From: CAYSYY01 sp964576115 [NCBI: uncultured Gemmatimonadota bacterium]
GTDB lineage: Bacteria > Blakebacterota > Blakebacteria > Blakebacterales
DNA length: 20,177 nucleotides
Direction: 5' to 3'
NCBI GenBank assembly: GCA_964576115.1
Contig: CAZNUA010000050.1
Coordinates: 1 to 20,177, forward strand
The position numbers and the translations under genes are program-made. How positions within the stretch are numbered: the first letter of the stretch is position 1; each line of letters starts with the position of its first letter. The notes beneath the pieces were generated by a model that did not search any database, was not told where the DNA came from, and saw only the letters and a list, made by a program, of their open reading frames with translations. Below are positions 1 to 8,022 of the stretch, piece after piece.

Positions 1-830
1 TCGATCTCTGCACCCCGCTCTCGCACACCGACCTCGACCGGGTGCGCAAGCGGGAGGATCTGGCCCTGGTCGTGGGTTCCTACCTGCAGTTCTCCCTCAT
101 CGGTCTGAACAATCAGCGCCGGCCCTTCAGCGATATCGCCTGCCGGCGGGCCCTGACCCGGGCGCTGGACCGCGAGCTCATGCACTGGATTCTCCGGGGT
201 GGGGCCGGGATCGCCTATGACCGCTTCATCACCCCGGGCCTGCGCCCCGATGTGACGGCGCCCCGCGCCCTTGACTCCGACCCGCAAGCGGCGGAGGCGG
301 ACATACGAGCTCTGGCGGCGGGCCTGGACCGGCCCTTGAAAGGGGTCATGTTGGCACATCCGAACTCGGACCGGCAAATCGCCTTGGAAGCTCTCTTTAC
401 ACTGCAACTGGAACCCTACGGGATCGATCTCGAGCTCGAATTTCACTATCCCTTCCAAGCTTTCCAGGAGGTCCTCGACAGCGGCCAGTGGGATATCTCC
501 GTGGATGGTTTGTCCTCAGACAACGGCGACCTGTTTGCGGCTCTCTACGAACTGTATCTCAAACCGGCCGGACAGGGGGGCATCGGGATCTGCGGCATGA
601 GAGACGACGGTCTCACGGCCCTTGCCGATCGGGCTAAATCCCTTCCGGATACAGTCAGTCGCAGGAACGCCTATGAAAACGTCCTGGCTGTCATCGCCTC
701 CCGTGTCCCCTGCATTCCCCTGGGAGTCTCCCGCACGGTTCATGCCCGCAGTACGCGGCTGGCGCCCTTTTTCCCCGGGCACGGGCTCGAGGTGAAGCTG
801 AACCGGATCGCCTGGGCGGACGACCGGTGA
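1..830 (+). CDS. Family 5 extracellular solute-binding protein, C-terminal part (5'-truncated by window edge)
   Basis: The reading frame is open from base 3 and has no start codon of its own in the window, so this is the last ~275 residues of a protein whose family normally runs 500-550 residues. The segment with L-N-N-Q-R-R-P-F-S-D-I-A-C-R-R-A-L, followed by A-L-D-R, matches the conserved N-x-x-x-x-P-F-x-D-x-x-x-R-x-A-[LI]-x-x-A-[IL]-D-R block of SBP_bac_5 proteins. These bind peptides, nickel or other ligands in the periplasm for ABC importers. No permease or ATPase gene lies downstream. Instead the stop codon overlaps a histidine kinase start (GTGA, 4 bp), so the protein may work as a ligand sensor for that kinase rather than in transport. 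That role is inference; the family call is fairly secure. Confidence 0.8.
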   Translation, partial: DLCTPLSHTDLDRVRKREDLALVVGSYLQFSLIGLNNQRRPFSDIACRRALTRALDRELMHWILRGGAGIAYDRFITPGLRPDVTAPRALDSDPQAAEADIRALAAGLDRPLKGVMLAHPNSDRQIALEALFTLQLEPYGIDLELEFHYPFQAFQEVLDSGQWDISVDGLSSDNGDLFAALYELYLKPAGQGGIGICGMRDDGLTALADRAKSLPDTVSRRNAYENVLAVIASRVPCIPLGVSRTVHARSTRLAPFFPGHGLEVKLNRIAWADDR

Positions 831-2344
831 GACTGCCGACGGCGAGAAAGCTGGTGAATTTTCTCGGGCGGCTCTCCCTGCGCTGGAAGCTCATCGCGGC
901 GGTTTCCCTGCTGGTGGTTCTGATCGATATCGGGATTCTCATGCTGGTCTCGGGAGCCCAGCGGCGTGCCCTGGAAACGGAGATCATTGCCAGTATCGAT
1001 CGGAACGCCGACTCTTTGTCCCGGATGATCGTTCCCGCAATTCTTCATGACGATCGGCTGGATATTTACGTCCAGCTCGAGAATTCCAGGCGGGCGTCCC
1101 ATATCCTGGCCATTGCCGCGGTCGACACGGCCGGCACGCCCTTTTCCATGACCCACAGCGGCTATTTCGAGGCTTTTCTGCAGAGCGATGACTTCAGATC
1201 CCACATGCGGCGCAGAGCCTACGGCACCTTTGCGCACTATGCCCCGTCCGAAGAGAAAGAGATGAGGTCGTATTTTTCCACGATCGTGGCCAACTACGAC
1301 CAGGTCCTCGGGGCGCTGCTGATCTGTTATGAGCAGAACTGGATCTACGAACAGGTCCGGCATCTGCAGCGGCGGGTGCTCCTGGTCGGCCTCGTCGCCC
1401 TGGCCGTGGGCTGGCTGCTGACGGCCCTTCTCAGCAGGGGTATCGTGGCGCCCATCGAGCGCCTCAAACGGGCCGCGGTGCGGATCGGGGCCGGGGAGTT
1501 CGGCAAGACGGTCGAGGTCGAGACGCACGACGAGATCGGGGCCCTGGCCGAGACCTTCAATACCATGTCGATAGAACTGAAGAAACGCGAAGAGGAAGTG
1601 CGCCGGGCCGAGCGGCTCTCGGCGATCGGCCAGACCGCCTCGGTCGTCGCCCACGAGATGAAGACCCCCCTCACGAGCGTGAAGACCTATGTCGACATGC
1701 TCTCGATGAAGTACGAAGACGCCTCTTTCCGGGTCAAGTTTTCCGGCACGGTCGAAGCCCAGGTCAACCGGCTTGAAAAACTCGTCGACGATCTGCTCGA
1801 TTACAGCCGGGATACCCGCCTGCACATGACCCAGCTCGATCTTAGCCTGCACCTCCACCAGGCCGTCGCCTTCTTCGGCGACATGATCGTGGCCCAGCGG
1901 GTGACGGTCTATGAGGACTACCGCACCGAGCAGGCGGTTGCAGCCGATCCCGACAAGCTGGAACAGATCTTCTTCAATCTGATCCGTAATGCCGTCGAAG
2001 CCCAGGGAGAGAGCGGGGCGCTCGGCCTGCTGACCCTTGACGACGGCGATGACGTCGTTGTGCTCGTGGCCGATGCCGGAACGGGAATCCCCGAGGAAAC
2101 GGCGGCCACGATCTTCGATCCCTTCGTTTCGACCAAGGCCAAAGGCACCGGCCTCGGTCTGGCCATCGCCCGCAAGATCACCGAGGCGCACCGGGGTACG
2201 ATCGAGGTGCGTTCGCCCCTGAAGACCCTGGCCGAGGAATACCGGACACTTGTCCAGAAGACCCTGGCTGAACACTGGCCCGGCGCCGGATACGGGACCT
2301 GTTTCGTCATCCGCCTGCCGGCCCTGAGGGAAAGCGATACCTGA
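827..2344 (+). CDS. Membrane-bound sensor histidine kinase (HAMP, HisKA, HATPase_c)
   Basis: This 505-residue kinase starts at a GTG that overlaps the upstream stop (GTGA), which implies translational coupling. It has TM1 at ~21-42, a ~140-residue periplasmic sensor region, TM2 at ~184-203, a HAMP linker at ~204-256, and the H-box V-V-A-H-E-M-K-T-P-L with phospho-acceptor His276. The N-box is N-L-I-R-N-A (Asn388), the G1 box D-A-G-T-G-I-P begins at Asp416, and the G2 box G-T-G-L-G-L-A is at ~440-446. It should autophosphorylate and pass phosphate to the NtrC-type regulator 4 bp downstream. One oddity is that ~27 extra residues (463-489) sit between the strand after the G2 box and the final G-T-C-F-V-I-R-L-P strand, where most kinases have a short turn. 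The stimulus is unknown; the upstream binding protein is a candidate input. Confidence 0.95.
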   Translation: MRLPTARKLVNFLGRLSLRWKLIAAVSLLVVLIDIGILMLVSGAQRRALETEIIASIDRNADSLSRMIVPAILHDDRLDIYVQLENSRRASHILAIAAVDTAGTPFSMTHSGYFEAFLQSDDFRSHMRRRAYGTFAHYAPSEEKEMRSYFSTIVANYDQVLGALLICYEQNWIYEQVRHLQRRVLLVGLVALAVGWLLTALLSRGIVAPIERLKRAAVRIGAGEFGKTVEVETHDEIGALAETFNTMSIELKKREEEVRRAERLSAIGQTASVVAHEMKTPLTSVKTYVDMLSMKYEDASFRVKFSGTVEAQVNRLEKLVDDLLDYSRDTRLHMTQLDLSLHLHQAVAFFGDMIVAQRVTVYEDYRTEQAVAADPDKLEQIFFNLIRNAVEAQGESGALGLLTLDDGDDVVVLVADAGTGIPEETAATIFDPFVSTKAKGTGLGLAIARKITEAHRGTIEVRSPLKTLAEEYRTLVQKTLAEHWPGAGYGTCFVIRLPALRESDT

Positions 2345-2348
2345 ACCG

Positions 2349-3728
<1,380 letters not shown>

Positions 3729-3775
3729 GATCGGGCACTTCGGAGAGCGGGGTGCACGATATATCGGGCGTATGG

Positions 3776-3804
3776 CGTAAGTTTATGTAATTCAATATCT
3801 TACG
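3776..3804. repeat. Inverted repeat CGTAAG-N17-CTTACG
   Basis: Perfect 6-bp arms (3776-3781 and 3799-3804) flank a very AT-rich 17-nt spacer, 48 bp after the regulator stop. No T-run follows, so it does not look like a typical intrinsic terminator. The spacer and right arm contain a one-mismatch match to an IHF-type core (WATCAANNNNTTR) at 3790-3802. That lies upstream of the proposed enhancer rather than between enhancer and promoter, so the function is open. Confidence 0.35.
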
Positions 3805-3854
3805 GTTCAATACTCAGACTGGACAGGGCCTTGAGAGACCTCGAATGATATCTG

Positions 3855-3876
3855 ATTGCACGATGTATTGTGCAAT
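3855..3876. promoter_or_regulatory. Palindromic enhancer-like site (putative NtrC-family UAS)
   Basis: ATTGCAC (3855-3861) and GTGCAAT (3870-3876) are perfect 7-bp inverted arms around an 8-bp spacer. The centre is ~143 bp upstream of the -24 element at 4008, a normal distance for a sigma-54 enhancer. The TGCAC/GTGCA arms resemble classical NtrC boxes but with one more spacer base. The left half recurs as TGCACGATATAT at 3753-3764 (compare TGCACGATGTAT at 3857-3868), which may be a second, weaker site. Smaller inverted repeats, CCGGA-TG-TCCGG (3909-3920) and ATTTC-TTA-GAAAT (3959-3971), lie between it and the promoter. Binding by the adjacent regulator is inferred. Confidence 0.55.
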
Positions 3877-4007
3877 TGGTCATCCTTTACTCTTCTGATG
3901 CCTGACCGCCGGATGTCCGGATCGATACCAGTAGATATTTCTAACTTATTGTCCTGCAATTTCTTAGAAATGCAATCCGTATTGCTCGTGGAGCGACGGC
4001 ATCGGTT

Positions 4008-4023
4008 TGGCATGTAAATTGCG
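4008..4023 (+). promoter_or_regulatory. Sigma-54 (-24/-12) promoter
   Basis: TGGCATG, 4 nt, TTGCG matches the sigma-54 consensus TGGCACG-N4-TTGCW closely. The invariant GG (4009-4010) and GC (4021-4022) have the required 10-bp gap. Transcription would start near 4034-4035, giving a ~35-nt leader before the Shine-Dalgarno-supported ATG at 4070. This placement rules out the longer in-frame TTG start at 4007. Confidence 0.8.
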
Positions 4024-4069
4024 TACTTTTTTCTCGCGTCGTGGTCTCAATCGTACGGAGGTAGCACCG

Positions 4070-4609
4070 ATGGTCATGGTCCCGACACCGATTGCGCCCC
4101 CCCTGGGAACGGTTCCGGGTCATCCGGCTGCTCTGGGTCTGGATCGGGCTGCTTCGCGTCGCAACCGGGTGCTGGTGATTGAAAGCGATGTCGACCTGCG
4201 TGATGCGGTAACCGGCGCTCTGACCGTGGCCCTGCCCACCCGTGGAGCGCGGGCGGGATACGAAGCGCGACGCCTGCTCGATGAATTTTCGCCGACGATC
4301 GTGGTGATGAATCTGCAGCTCGACGATATGAACGGACTCGACCTGCTCCGTTACGTTCGTCAGAGACTGCCCGGATCGAAAGTGATCGTCACCTCCGATT
4401 CGGGTGATTCCGATCTGGTTACCCGGGTGATAGCTCTCGGAGTCGGCGACTTTCTGGAGAAACCCTATTCAACGGGGGAACTCTTCCGGTCGCTCGAGAA
4501 TTCTGTCCGCGGCATCAGTGCCCCGATCGACGACAGGATCCTGGCTGCCCGTTACCACGAGAAGAGCCGGCTCCGACTGCGCTCCCTGCTGATGAGTGCG
4601 GGGGGGTGA
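4070..4609 (+). CDS. Receiver-domain protein lacking the phospho-acceptor Asp (pseudo-receiver)
   Basis: The start is ATG 4070, with GGAGGT at 4057-4062 spaced 7 nt, downstream of the sigma-54 promoter. The product is 179 residues: a ~32-residue Pro/Ala-rich N-terminus, a single receiver-like domain (~33-155) and a short basic tail, with no output domain. The fold signature is clear: V-L-V-I-E-S-D at 34-40, I-V-V-M-N-L-Q-L-D-D-M-N-G at 77-89, T108 and K131 in L-E-K-P-Y. At the phosphorylation site the usual Asp is Asn81, and the acidic pocket is E38/S39 rather than two acids. Conventional phosphorylation is therefore unlikely. It may act as a constitutively folded adaptor or an allosteric partner of the kinase or activator encoded upstream. 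Domain identity is firm; role is inference. Confidence 0.88.
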   Translation: MVMVPTPIAPPLGTVPGHPAALGLDRAASRRNRVLVIESDVDLRDAVTGALTVALPTRGARAGYEARRLLDEFSPTIVVMNLQLDDMNGLDLLRYVRQRLPGSKVIVTSDSGDSDLVTRVIALGVGDFLEKPYSTGELFRSLENSVRGISAPIDDRILAARYHEKSRLRLRSLLMSAGG

Positions 4610-4620
4610 GAATTACTCCG

Positions 4621-4848
4621 ATGAATGACGGTTCACTGCATTCGCTCCTGCGCCGGCTGGCCCGACAGGAACTCCAGGCCCGGATCGAAGATGAGTCCCG
4701 ATTCGCTCAGCGTCGCCGTGCGTCCGGGGCTGCAGAGGAAACGACAACAGATCAGAACCAACACGACGAGGAGATGACTTTCGACGACTTGGCGGCCCCC
4801 CATCGCGGTATTGCGGAAGGTTTGTCGAGGGCTGGTGCTTCCGTCTGA
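4621..4848 (+). CDS. Small hypothetical protein, co-transcribed with the pseudo-receiver
   Basis: I do not recognise this 75-residue protein. It is hydrophilic and rich in Arg, Gln, Glu and Ala, with a probable helix over L-H-S-L-L-R-R-L-A-R-Q-E-L and a Thr/Asp/Gln-rich middle, and has no membrane segment or cysteine. I chose ATG 4621 because a G-rich Shine-Dalgarno (GGGGGGTGAG, 4601-4610) lies 10 nt upstream. A GTG at 4606 overlapping the previous stop (GTGA) would add five residues and is nearly as plausible. Its position between the pseudo-receiver and a strong terminator makes it the last gene of the sigma-54 unit. It could be non-coding, though the coupling and terminator favour a real gene. 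Confidence 0.55.
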   Translation: MNDGSLHSLLRRLARQELQARIEDESRFAQRRRASGAAEETTTDQNQHDEEMTFDDLAAPHRGIAEGLSRAGASV

Positions 4849-4882
4849 TCCATACAGCCCGCCTTCCGACACGGGCCGCGAC

Positions 4883-4927
4883 GTCCCGGCCATCGGCCAG
4901 GCCTATGAGATGGCCGGGACTTTTTTT
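4883..4927 (+). terminator. Strong Rho-independent terminator
   Basis: A perfect 12-bp stem (GTCCCGGCCATC at 4883-4894 with GATGGCCGGGAC at 4909-4920) encloses a 14-nt loop and is followed directly by seven Ts (4921-4927). It closes the sigma-54-driven pseudo-receiver unit. On the minus strand the same hairpin lacks a trailing T-run, so it would terminate the opposing tRNA transcript poorly. Confidence 0.93.
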
Positions 4928-4977
4928 CTCACTGGGTGGGGCAGGGGAAAGAGGGGTAAAGGAGCGAGAGGTGAAGT

Positions 4978-5064
4978 TGGTGCCGGAGGCCGGATTCGAA
5001 CCGGCACGGTGTTGCCACCGGGGGATTTTGAGTCCCCTGCGTCTACCAGTTTCGCCACTCCGGC
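4978..5064 (-). tRNA. tRNA-Leu (anticodon CAA)
   Basis: Read on the minus strand, the acceptor arms GCCGGAG and CTCCGGC pair perfectly, followed by discriminator A and an encoded CCA (4978-4980). The anticodon stem GGGGA/TCCCC holds loop CTCAAAA, so the anticodon is CAA (reads UUG, Leu). The T-arm is GCCGG-TTCGAAT-CCGGC. A long variable arm with stem GGTG/CACC and a GCAA loop makes it a class II tRNA, as expected for Leu. The 87-nt span includes CCA. It is transcribed against both neighbours. Confidence 0.97.
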
Positions 5065-5083
5065 AGCAGAGGCGTGCGCAACA

Positions 5084-5112
5084 AAGATAGAGCGACTCAC
5101 CTCTGAGTCCAA
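5084..5112 (-). promoter_or_regulatory. Possible sigma-70-type promoter for tRNA-Leu
   Basis: On the minus strand TTGGAC (5107-5112) and TATCTT (5084-5089) are 17 bp apart and would start transcription about a dozen bases before the tRNA. The -35 matches poorly (first three bases only), so this is a tentative call based on position. Confidence 0.3.
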
Positions 5113-5184
5113 GGCCGCAGCGCAGACGACTGTCTGCGACAATGGTCCGGAGAGCGGCGCCGGTTTGAAGAAAGACGAGATCGG

Positions 5185-6762
5185 ATGCTGAGATCCGAGC
5201 CAGCGAGCAGGGCACTCTCGACAGCCTCTGACCTGATTCCCGGGATTCTGGACAAACTGCCCCTGGGGATAATCCTGATCGATGCCGGGGAGCGGATCGT
5301 ATACGCCAACCCGGCCCTGTACGAGATCGTCGGTCCCGAGCACCCGGTTACCGTCGGGGCCCGGGATCTCGAAGTGCTTGAACTGTCTCCCTTCTGCGAT
5401 TGTGCGGAGTTCTCGGACAATTTCGCTCCCCTGCGAAAGGGAGAGAGAATCAATTTCCGCTGGTCGATGCTCACCACCGACGGCAACGGCTGTGAGGTGG
5501 AAACGATCTTCCGGGTGCAGGGCTTTCCTATGCAATCCAACGGCGACATCGATGCCGGGGCCCTGCTCCTGTTCGACGACATCACCGAAGGCTATCGTCT
5601 GAAAACCCAGCTCGGTCGAGCCCAGCGGATGGAGAGCGTCGGCAGCCTGGCCAGTGCCGTCGCCCATGATTTCAACAACATCCTGACGGTCATCCTGAGC
5701 AGTGTGCATCTGCTCAAGCAGGACTTCGGTCCCGCCAGTCAGTACCGGGGACCTCTCGATGTCATCGAGAATACCGCCCTGAGCGCCGGCGAACTGGCCG
5801 AACAGCTGCTTTCTCTGGCCCGCCCCGGCGGGCTCGAGCACCACGAGATCGATCTCAACGCCACCATAAGCGAAGCCCGTCCCCTCCTGCAGCGGGTGTT
5901 GCGCGAGGGAATCTCCCTCGACATCCATTTCGAACCGGACATCTGGTGCATCCACGCCGATCCTTCCCAGATCCTTCACACCCTGGTCAATCTCTGTATC
6001 AACGCCCAGGAAGCAATGGCGGGACGTGGAACGATCACCCTCGCCACGGCCAACGTCGACCGCAGTTCAGGTTCGCACGTTGAGGGAGGGCTCGATCCAG
6101 GTCACTATGTCGTTCTCTCGGTGTCCGATGAGGGGCACGGTATTGCGGCCGGAATCGCCGACCGCGTCTTCGATCCGTTTTTCACGACCAAGGAAGGCGG
6201 TACCGGTCTGGGACTCTCCACCGCCTACAGTTTCGCCAAGGAACAGGGGGGAACCGTCACCCTCTATTCCGAGCCCGATCGGGGTACGCGGATCAATGTA
6301 TACCTGCGGGCCGAACCCCGCTCGCCCCACCCGGTAGCCCGCCCCGCCGATCCTCACGAAGAAGAATCTCTCACCGGATCTGAAACCATTCTCCTGGTCG
6401 ATGACGAACCCCTGCTGCTCGAACTCGGCACCGAGATTCTCGAACTGCACGGATATTCGGTCATCCCGGCGGCTTCGGGGGAGGAAGCGGTGGATATTTT
6501 CCAACGCGCTCCCGAGCGCATTCCTCTGGCCATTCTCGACATGGCCATGCCGGGCATGAACGGTCTGGAAACACTCCGTACGCTGCGCCAGAGCGATCCC
6601 GAACTCAGAGCGATCATTTCCAGCGGTTTCCACACCTCGCGGAAGATGAAGGATCTGCTCGGGACCGAGGTCGACGCCTTCGTCAACAAGCCCTATGAGA
6701 TCGATGCTCTGACCCGCAAGGTCCGCACCCTGCTCGACGCCCGGAGCGGCGGGAACTACTGA
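5185..6762 (+). CDS. Soluble PAS-domain hybrid histidine kinase with C-terminal receiver
   Basis: This 525-residue protein has no signal peptide or membrane segment. A PAS domain (~16-135, with I-I-L-I-D-A-G-E-R-I-V-Y-A-N-P-A) leads to a HisKA domain whose H-box is A-V-A-H-D-F-N-N-I-L (His161), the subtype common in PAS hybrid kinases. The HATPase domain shows N-box Asn273, D-E-G-H-G-I (G1) and G-G-T-G-L-G-L-S (G2). After a Pro-rich linker (~378-395) a receiver follows with D406/D407, phospho-acceptor D452 (I-L-D-M-A-M-P) and K502. No partner regulator is adjacent, so it is an orphan that may signal through its own receiver or a phosphotransfer protein elsewhere. ATG 5185 has only a weak purine-rich Shine-Dalgarno. 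The upstream 120 bp also hold the leader of the divergent tRNA. Confidence 0.93.
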   Translation: MLRSEPASRALSTASDLIPGILDKLPLGIILIDAGERIVYANPALYEIVGPEHPVTVGARDLEVLELSPFCDCAEFSDNFAPLRKGERINFRWSMLTTDGNGCEVETIFRVQGFPMQSNGDIDAGALLLFDDITEGYRLKTQLGRAQRMESVGSLASAVAHDFNNILTVILSSVHLLKQDFGPASQYRGPLDVIENTALSAGELAEQLLSLARPGGLEHHEIDLNATISEARPLLQRVLREGISLDIHFEPDIWCIHADPSQILHTLVNLCINAQEAMAGRGTITLATANVDRSSGSHVEGGLDPGHYVVLSVSDEGHGIAAGIADRVFDPFFTTKEGGTGLGLSTAYSFAKEQGGTVTLYSEPDRGTRINVYLRAEPRSPHPVARPADPHEEESLTGSETILLVDDEPLLLELGTEILELHGYSVIPAASGEEAVDIFQRAPERIPLAILDMAMPGMNGLETLRTLRQSDPELRAIISSGFHTSRKMKDLLGTEVDAFVNKPYEIDALTRKVRTLLDARSGGNY

Positions 6763-6840
6763 TTCCGACTCCCCGGGCTGTCCCGCTCCCGCTTCCACGC
6801 TGTGCCATCGTAGTGGACAAAACCGGCCCGGCGTGTTTCT

Positions 6841-6857
6841 CTTCCTTCTGAAGGAGG
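6841..6857 (+). promoter_or_regulatory. Hairpin enclosing the Shine-Dalgarno of the downstream oxidoreductase
   Basis: CTTCCTT (6841-6847) can pair with AAGGAGG (6851-6857) across a CTG triloop: seven pairs, one of them U-G. The right arm is exactly the ribosome-binding site for ATG 6868, so the folded form would hide it. This suggests translational control, but a short hairpin upstream of a strong Shine-Dalgarno could be chance. Confidence 0.4.
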
Positions 6858-6867
6858 CACGGCGGCG

Positions 6868-8022
6868 ATGGTCTTCACTCCGGTTCGCATCGGCACCCTC
6901 GAACTGCCCAACCGTATCGTCCGGGCCGCCTGCGGCGAGCGGCGGGCCGATCGCGACGGCTTCGTCGGGCATGACATGCTTGCCTATATGGATACCCTGG
7001 CCCGGGGCGGGAGCGGGCTCGTCATCCTCGGCCACGGCTATGTGCGCCGGGATGGCCGACTGACCGACAATGAAACCGGTCTCGACCGCGACGACGGAGT
7101 TCCCCGCCTGCGCCTGGTGGCCGAGCAGATCCGCAAGGCGGGGGGACGCTCGGCGATTCAGATCAGCCACGGCGGGCCGCAGTGCCGACCGTCGGTGATC
7201 GAAACCGTTCCGGTCTCGCCCTCGGGCGTAGAGGTGCGCAAGACCAAAGTACAGCCATGCATCCTTGAAGAGCCGGACATCCACGAGTTGATCGAAGCTT
7301 TCGGTGCCGCCGCCCGGCGGGCGCGCGAGGCGGCATTCGACGCCGTTCAGATCCATGCCGCCCATGGGTACCTGATTACCCAGTTTCTCAGTCCGGCCAC
7401 CAACCAGCGCACCGATGACTGGGGCGGCACCCCCGCCCGGCGCCGGGCTTTTCTGATGGCGGTACTCCGGCAGGTACGCGAAGCAGTCGGTGAGGATTAC
7501 CCGGTACTGATCAAACTCAACCTCGATGACTGCATTCCGGGCGGGATCCCTCTCGAAGAAGCCCTGTCTGCAGCCGAAGCCGTCGCGGCGGCGGGCGTAG
7601 CGGCGATCGAGGTCAGCGGCGGGATGGTGGACTCCGAACGCGGTGCGGCCCGCAAGAACATCGAACCGGGCAAACAGGAAGCGTACTTCCGGCGTCTGGC
7701 CCGAGCGGTGAAACAGAGAATTGACTGCCCCGTAATTCTGGTCGGGGGACTGAAGTCGATCGAGGTGATCACCGACGTACTGCAGTCGGGCGATGCCGAT
7801 CTGGTCGCTCTCGGTCGTCCCCTGATCCGCGAGCCCCACCTGCCGCTTGACTGGCTAGACGGTCGGCAGACGCCGGCCGATTGTACCTCCTGCAACCGCT
7901 GTGCTCTCTACAAAGACAGAGTCCTGCGGTGTGAGAGCCTCATCCTCGAGCAGGCCGAGGCCGAGGCGGAAGCTGAGGCTCGAGCCGCGGAAACCGACTC
8001 TGCGGAGTCCGATACGGAGTGA
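6868..8022 (+). CDS. Old Yellow Enzyme-family FMN oxidoreductase (NADH:flavin oxidoreductase/NADH oxidase)
   Basis: This 384-residue TIM-barrel flavoenzyme should reduce activated C=C bonds using NAD(P)H and FMN. The N-terminal T-P-V-R-I-G-T-L-E-L-P-N-R-I-V block, Q-I-S-H-G-G (98-103), the substrate-binding H163/H166 with Y168 in H-A-A-H-G-Y, the Q-F-L-S-P-A-T-N-Q-R-T-D-D-W-G-G signature, and the phosphate-binding V-G-G-L (292-295) and L-G-R-P-L-I (315-320) are all present. A Cys cluster at 339, 342, 345 and 355 resembles the Fe-S motif of the 2,4-dienoyl-CoA reductase branch, but the second (FAD/NAD) half of those enzymes is absent. The last ~25 residues are an acidic Glu/Ala tail. AAGGAGG lies 10 nt before the ATG. 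Substrate unknown. Confidence 0.93.
   Translation: MVFTPVRIGTLELPNRIVRAACGERRADRDGFVGHDMLAYMDTLARGGSGLVILGHGYVRRDGRLTDNETGLDRDDGVPRLRLVAEQIRKAGGRSAIQISHGGPQCRPSVIETVPVSPSGVEVRKTKVQPCILEEPDIHELIEAFGAAARRAREAAFDAVQIHAAHGYLITQFLSPATNQRTDDWGGTPARRRAFLMAVLRQVREAVGEDYPVLIKLNLDDCIPGGIPLEEALSAAEAVAAAGVAAIEVSGGMVDSERGAARKNIEPGKQEAYFRRLARAVKQRIDCPVILVGGLKSIEVITDVLQSGDADLVALGRPLIREPHLPLDWLDGRQTPADCTSCNRCALYKDRVLRCESLILEQAEAEAEAEARAAETDSAESDTE

Noticed and set aside
4007-4069. Upstream TTG start extending the pseudo-receiver by 21 residues
   Set aside because: It lies inside the sigma-54 promoter core, upstream of the expected transcript start, while ATG 4070 has a strong Shine-Dalgarno.
6067-7839. 590-codon minus-strand open frame across the hybrid kinase and oxidoreductase
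   Set aside because: It spans two clearly real plus-strand genes and their spacer; composition alone explains the open frame.
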